Of a stretch of 10,173 nt of DNA, positions 6,895-10,173 are shown in pieces (positions within the stretch are counted from its first letter, which is position 1; each line of letters opens with the position of its first letter). The stretch covers positions 1-10,173 of the forward strand of contig RFFU01000124.1 of NCBI GenBank assembly GCA_003697085.1. Direction: 5' to 3'. A model generated the notes under the pieces. That model did not search any database. It saw only the letters and a program-made list of their open reading frames with translations, and had not been told where the DNA came from. The position numbers were made by a program, and so were the translations under genes. Source of the DNA: Candidatus Hydrogenedentota bacterium. Lineage in GTDB: Bacteria > UBA8481 > J006.

Positions 6895-6948
6895 ATGGAA
6901 ACGATGAACAAAACTCTTCAGGCGCAAAGAACCGGGTTTCGGGGGTAA
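6895..6948 (+). CDS. Possible 17-residue upstream ORF before the diguanylate cyclase pair
   Basis: An ATG at 6895 follows a GGAG motif (6887-6890) by 4 nt, and a second in-frame ATG lies at 6904. The frame runs to TAA (6946-6948), only 2 nt before the ATG of the cyclase at 6951. The predicted peptide is METMNKTLQAQRTGFRG and matches nothing I recognise. The arrangement would allow translational coupling to the cyclase. It is short enough to be a chance ORF. Confidence 0.25.
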   Translation: METMNKTLQAQRTGFRG

Positions 6949-6950
6949 CG

Positions 6951-8420
6951 ATGGCGCCCGTGCTTTCCTATCTGGAGCGGGTTTTCGATTTCTCCGGCGA
7001 ACGCGTTCGGTTTCGGTCCCCCGGCGCGGAAGCCTTCACGCTCATTCTATTGATGCTTCTGGCATTCCTTCTGCTTTTTCTCGGAGTCGCACTCGGAGTG
7101 GATATGGCCCCCTTCCCGCGTCTTCTCGTCCCCTTCCTTGCGGTCGCCACGCTCGTTCCCGCCGTCGCCTTCTTCTGGGGAACGCCCGCCGGCATGGCCG
7201 TTGCAATTTTCCAGGGGGTCATCACCCTCTTCCTCTCCATTATCTGGCTCCGGTCCGCTTCCACGACCGGCTGGTTCTTTCTTCTGACGCTGGCTCTGTG
7301 CGAAACAGCATTACGGATCGGCGCCGCAAGGGAATTCTTGGACGGAGACCTCTACAGTCACCTCGTCAAGTACACCGATCTGATCGAAGAGAAGAACGAA
7401 ATCGAGACGAACATCGCCTCGTTGGAGACACGGATCGGCGCGACACGCGAGCGGGGAGAACGCCTCCTCAAACTCATTCACTCGACCTCGCGCCTCGAGG
7501 AAAAACTCTCGCCGCGCCAGGTCGCTGAGGAACTCGCGCGCCAGGTTCGTGGGATTCTCGGGAGAGGCCGGTGTCTGATTTATCGCTTTATCGGAAAAGG
7601 GGGCGATCTCTTGGCTTCCTATCCCCCGCTTCCCGAGGAATTCTCGCCCTTCGGCGACGACTTCAATCCCCTGATCGCTCAACGTCGCGAAAACATCTTC
7701 CTCTCCGATGTCGCCAAGGCCTATCACATTCATCCCGTCGCTCCCCAGGAACGCCCCTTCCGAACACTTTTGATGACACCCTTGAGCGCGGGGTACGAGG
7801 TGTGGGGTGTTTTGAGGGTCGAGGATGAGGAGCCGACGGCGTTTGATCGCGAGGACCTGATGACGCTTTCCGCCCTCTCCGTTCCCGGCGCTCTCATCCT
7901 TCAAAACGCCGAACTCTTTTCCCAGATTGAAAAACTCGCCCTGATCGACGGTTTGACCGGTACGTTCCGGAGGCACCATTTCGAGGAACGACTTCGCGCG
8001 GAACTGGCACGCGCCCGCCGGGAACAAGGCACCCTCTCTCTCGTTTTGATCGACCTCGATCGCTTTAAATCGATCAACGATACCTTCGGTCACCTCGAAG
8101 GAGATCGCGTCCTCAAAACCGTCGGGAAAATCTTGAATGAAAACGTCTCCTCACCCGGCCTCGTCGCGCGTTATGGGGGAGAAGAGTTCGTACTCCTCCT
8201 CCCCGGAATCTCCAAGGAATCCGCCGCGGCCGCAACCGATGCAATCCGAAAGAAACTGGAAGCGATTCCTTTCCCGGAATTCAACCGCTCCATCACCTTT
8301 TCCGCCGGGGTGGCGTCGTTTCCCGCGGATGGAGCAACACTTGAAACCCTCACGAACACCGCCGACCAGGCACTCTATAAGGCGAAAAGCGCGGGCCGGA
8401 ATCGCGTCGTGACGGCATGA
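6951..8420 (+). CDS. Membrane-bound diguanylate cyclase with GAF-like and GGDEF domains (I-site lost)
   Basis: The protein is 489 residues. It has four likely membrane helices (about 28-50, 56-77, 79-100, 106-124), a coiled coil (about 139-176), a GAF-like sensor domain (about 180-322) and a C-terminal GGDEF domain (about 328-489). The domain looks active: LTG (335-337), metal-binding D368 in LIDLDRFK, IND (375-377) and the A-site GGEEF (409-413). It should make c-di-GMP from two GTP. The inhibitory I-site RxxD, expected five residues before the A-site, reads SPG-type residues (S400 and G403 in the R and D positions), so product feedback is probably absent. ATG 6951 is chosen because the open frame further upstream only overlaps the ABC gene out of frame; GGGGGT just upstream may act as Shine-Dalgarno. 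The stop overlaps the next start (ATGA), implying coupled translation with the second cyclase. Confidence 0.93.
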   Translation: MAPVLSYLERVFDFSGERVRFRSPGAEAFTLILLMLLAFLLLFLGVALGVDMAPFPRLLVPFLAVATLVPAVAFFWGTPAGMAVAIFQGVITLFLSIIWLRSASTTGWFFLLTLALCETALRIGAAREFLDGDLYSHLVKYTDLIEEKNEIETNIASLETRIGATRERGERLLKLIHSTSRLEEKLSPRQVAEELARQVRGILGRGRCLIYRFIGKGGDLLASYPPLPEEFSPFGDDFNPLIAQRRENIFLSDVAKAYHIHPVAPQERPFRTLLMTPLSAGYEVWGVLRVEDEEPTAFDREDLMTLSALSVPGALILQNAELFSQIEKLALIDGLTGTFRRHHFEERLRAELARARREQGTLSLVLIDLDRFKSINDTFGHLEGDRVLKTVGKILNENVSSPGLVARYGGEEFVLLLPGISKESAAAATDAIRKKLEAIPFPEFNRSITFSAGVASFPADGATLETLTNTADQALYKAKSAGRNRVVTA

Positions 8421-9880
8421 AAAACGAATCCCGGCTCATCCCCTTCCCCGCAACCTTCCTTCTCCTTGCCGTCGCCTGCCTCGCCGCCTACGGCATGCTC
8501 CACCGTGCCAACTTTCTCCTGGTCGGAACGGTTCTTCTCATCGTCGCGGTGATCCCTCTTCCCGCCGTGGAACGGATCCCCTGGTACCTTACCCTCACCG
8601 CCGTCGCGATCGGAAGCGCGCTCGTCCATACGATTCTCTCTTCCCGGACCGGAGCGGCACTGCTTCTTTTCACCGCCGGCGCCCTCGGAAGTCGCGGCTT
8701 GCTCCACGGCGCCCGCCGCGAAATTCTCGCCCGCTTCGAAGAACGATTTGATACCCTCCGAAAGGAGGTGCGCCGCCTGCGCGCGCTCCGCGAGAAGAAA
8801 GAAAACGAATGGAATGAGGCTCAATCCTTTCTCGATGAAATCCATACGCAGTTCCAGGCCGTTCGATTCATCGGAACTTCGCTTCGTTTCGAGGAAACGT
8901 GGAACGAAATCAGTCGGGGGGCCCTGCGGCTCTTCGGCTCCGAACCGCTCCTCCACCTGCCGCGGATCGCCGAGAATATACCGGAAGGATATTATCCTCC
9001 GCGGAATCTCGTCTCTTCTTCCTCTCTCGGACGAGCGCCGCTCTTTCCTGATGATCTCGTCGGCCCCGAAGAAGGGTTCGCCGATACCACAGCCGCGATC
9101 TATTGGGAAAAGGCCTCGCGCGGAGAACCGGTTCGGATCCGCCTCGGTCGCGAACACTTCGCCGCCTGGATTCCCTTTACACTGGGGAACGGGAAGCGAG
9201 TCGTCGTCCACATCGTGGGACGGCGCGAGGAATTCCTTGGACAAGGTGGTCATAAACGCGAAGAAAACACTTTTTCGGAAACCCGCCTCGAGCACCTTAA
9301 GGCCAACGCACTCGAAATCTTCGTCAATCAAGTGGGACAATCCCTCGAAAAACTCCGCCTTTACGAATTGGCGGTCTCCCAATCGCGCACGGACCTTATG
9401 ACCGGCTTGCCGCATCACGCTCGCTTCGAAACGATCCTCTCCGAAGAGATGTCTCGTGCCCGCGACGCCGGCAAGCCGCTTTCCCTGCTCATCTGCGACA
9501 TCGATCGCTTCAAACGCATCAACGATACCTACGGCCATCTCGCCGGAGACGCCGTCATCGTTCACATCGCCAGGCTCCTGAGAAATCGCGTCCGAATCTC
9601 CGACACGGTGGCCCGCTACGGCGGAGAAGAATTCGTCGTCATCCTTCCCGGAACCCCGGTTTCCGGAGCCAATGAGATCGCCGAACGGATTCGTGAAATG
9701 ATTGAAGCGACGCCGGCCGGCGTGCACGGTCCCACGGGCGAAGTCTCCGTTCCGCTGACCATATCCATCGGAGGCACGGAACTGAACGACGGCGACTCGC
9801 TCGCGGATTTGATCGAACGGGCCGATCAGGCGCTCTACAGCGCCAAACGCGGCGGCCGAAACCGGGTCGTAATCAAATGA
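8417..9880 (+). CDS. Membrane-bound diguanylate cyclase, GGDEF domain with intact I-site
   Basis: The protein is 487 residues and starts at an ATG overlapping the previous stop by 4 nt. Four hydrophobic segments (about 10-28, 32-50, 56-74, 78-96) are followed by a coiled coil (about 103-148). A middle region (about 150-318) has the size of a GAF-like sensor but no motif I can name. The C-terminal GGDEF domain (about 320-487) has LMTGLP, metal-binding D361/D363 in CDIDRFK, IND (368-370) and GGEEF (402-406). RISD (393-396) sits five residues before the A-site, so the product-inhibition site is present. It should synthesise c-di-GMP with feedback control. It shares overall architecture with its upstream neighbour, which suggests an old duplication, but the sensor parts have diverged strongly and probably read different inputs. 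No EAL or HD-GYP phosphodiesterase is nearby. Confidence 0.93.
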   Translation: MKNESRLIPFPATFLLLAVACLAAYGMLHRANFLLVGTVLLIVAVIPLPAVERIPWYLTLTAVAIGSALVHTILSSRTGAALLLFTAGALGSRGLLHGARREILARFEERFDTLRKEVRRLRALREKKENEWNEAQSFLDEIHTQFQAVRFIGTSLRFEETWNEISRGALRLFGSEPLLHLPRIAENIPEGYYPPRNLVSSSSLGRAPLFPDDLVGPEEGFADTTAAIYWEKASRGEPVRIRLGREHFAAWIPFTLGNGKRVVVHIVGRREEFLGQGGHKREENTFSETRLEHLKANALEIFVNQVGQSLEKLRLYELAVSQSRTDLMTGLPHHARFETILSEEMSRARDAGKPLSLLICDIDRFKRINDTYGHLAGDAVIVHIARLLRNRVRISDTVARYGGEEFVVILPGTPVSGANEIAERIREMIEATPAGVHGPTGEVSVPLTISIGGTELNDGDSLADLIERADQALYSAKRGGRNRVVIK

Positions 9881-9913
9881 AACGAAAAATTCACCGAGGA
9901 AAAACCGAACCGC

Positions 9914-10173
9914 TCATTCTTCGTTTCTTCCCCGCCTTCCTCTTCTTACGACGTTCTTCAAGAGTTGGTACAGTGCTCCGCGTCGGCGACGGTACGCGTC
10001 CCAGACCGCCTGCCCGCCAACCGCCAAGCCTATGAGAAAAGGAATCCAACTCAGCCCGTAAATCACCGCCGCGCCGCCGGCTCCCCATTCGTAAAACGCA
10101 ATCGGCGAAGCCGCAAAGAGAAAGAGAAAGGCGAAAATCACCAGTCCGGAACCTATCAGGAACCGCAGTCCGC
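9914..10173 (-). CDS. Small membrane protein of unknown function (5' end outside window)
   Basis: The frame is open from the right edge to a TGA at 9914-9916 (86 complete codons). A GTG at 10141 could be the start, but the frame continues without a stop to the edge, so the true start may lie outside. Two hydrophobic segments are visible: one around FLIGSGLVIFAFLFLFAA, and another around VIYGLSWIPFLIGLAVGG. They are followed by a basic cytosolic tail (AYRRRRGALYQLLKNVVRRGRRGR). The positive tail suggests a hairpin with the C-terminus inside. I do not recognise a family. It is convergent with the second cyclase, with 33 bp between the stops and no obvious terminator hairpin there. Confidence 0.6.
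   Translation of the reverse strand, partial: GLRFLIGSGLVIFAFLFLFAASPIAFYEWGAGGAAVIYGLSWIPFLIGLAVGGQAVWDAYRRRRGALYQLLKNVVRRGRRGRNEE

Noticed and set aside
6537-6950. N-terminal extension of the first diguanylate cyclase by 138 residues
   Set aside because: It would overlap about 300 bp of the ABC ATPase gene in another frame, and its translation is low-complexity. The ATG at 6951 sits just before the expected membrane domain.
6836-6950. c-di-GMP riboswitch upstream of the cyclase genes
   Set aside because: I looked for GEMM-type conserved features and saw none; the region is short and has no matching stem layout.

Overview
The window looks like a chromosomal segment of a GC-rich bacterium, probably Gram-negative. 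I cannot place its phylum. Genes are densely packed, several overlap by 4 nt, and the proteins favour membrane or surface roles. There are no tRNA, rRNA, CRISPR or phage genes and no recognisable transposase. The combination of a secreted tandem CBM48-type protein, a DUF4956/CotH/VTC operon and GGDEF proteins fits a free-living bacterium from a poorly sampled lineage. That placement is inference.

Layout from left to right. (1) 1-823, minus strand, truncated by the window edge: a secreted protein built from repeated glycogen-binding-like (CBM48/AMPK-type) domains joined by Ala/Gly-rich linkers. (2) 824-1284: a divergent intergenic region holding a 146-bp imperfect inverted-repeat element and a good sigma70-type promoter for the rightward operon. 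(3) 1285-5419, plus strand: a three-gene operon with overlapping stop/start codons. It encodes a DUF4956 membrane protein, a membrane-anchored CotH-type kinase fused to a right-handed beta-helix, and a VTC-domain protein related to polyphosphate polymerases. (4) 5420-5725: a non-coding gap ending in a candidate promoter. (5) 5726-6835: a MalK/UgpC-type ABC transporter ATPase with no partner permease nearby. (6) 6951-9880: two membrane-bound diguanylate cyclases with a 4-nt ATGA overlap, preceded by a possible 17-residue upstream ORF. (7) 9914-10173, minus strand, truncated: a small membrane protein convergent with the cyclases.

The most interesting unit is the DUF4956-CotH-VTC operon. Its products suggest one envelope-associated system: a cytosolic phosphate-polymer enzyme (VTC), a multi-span membrane partner (DUF4956), and an outward-facing kinase with a beta-helix (CotH). 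Its biochemistry is not established from this sequence. A second notable pair is the two cyclases: the first lacks the RxxD product-inhibition motif and the second keeps it, so they may be regulated differently although they are probably co-translated.
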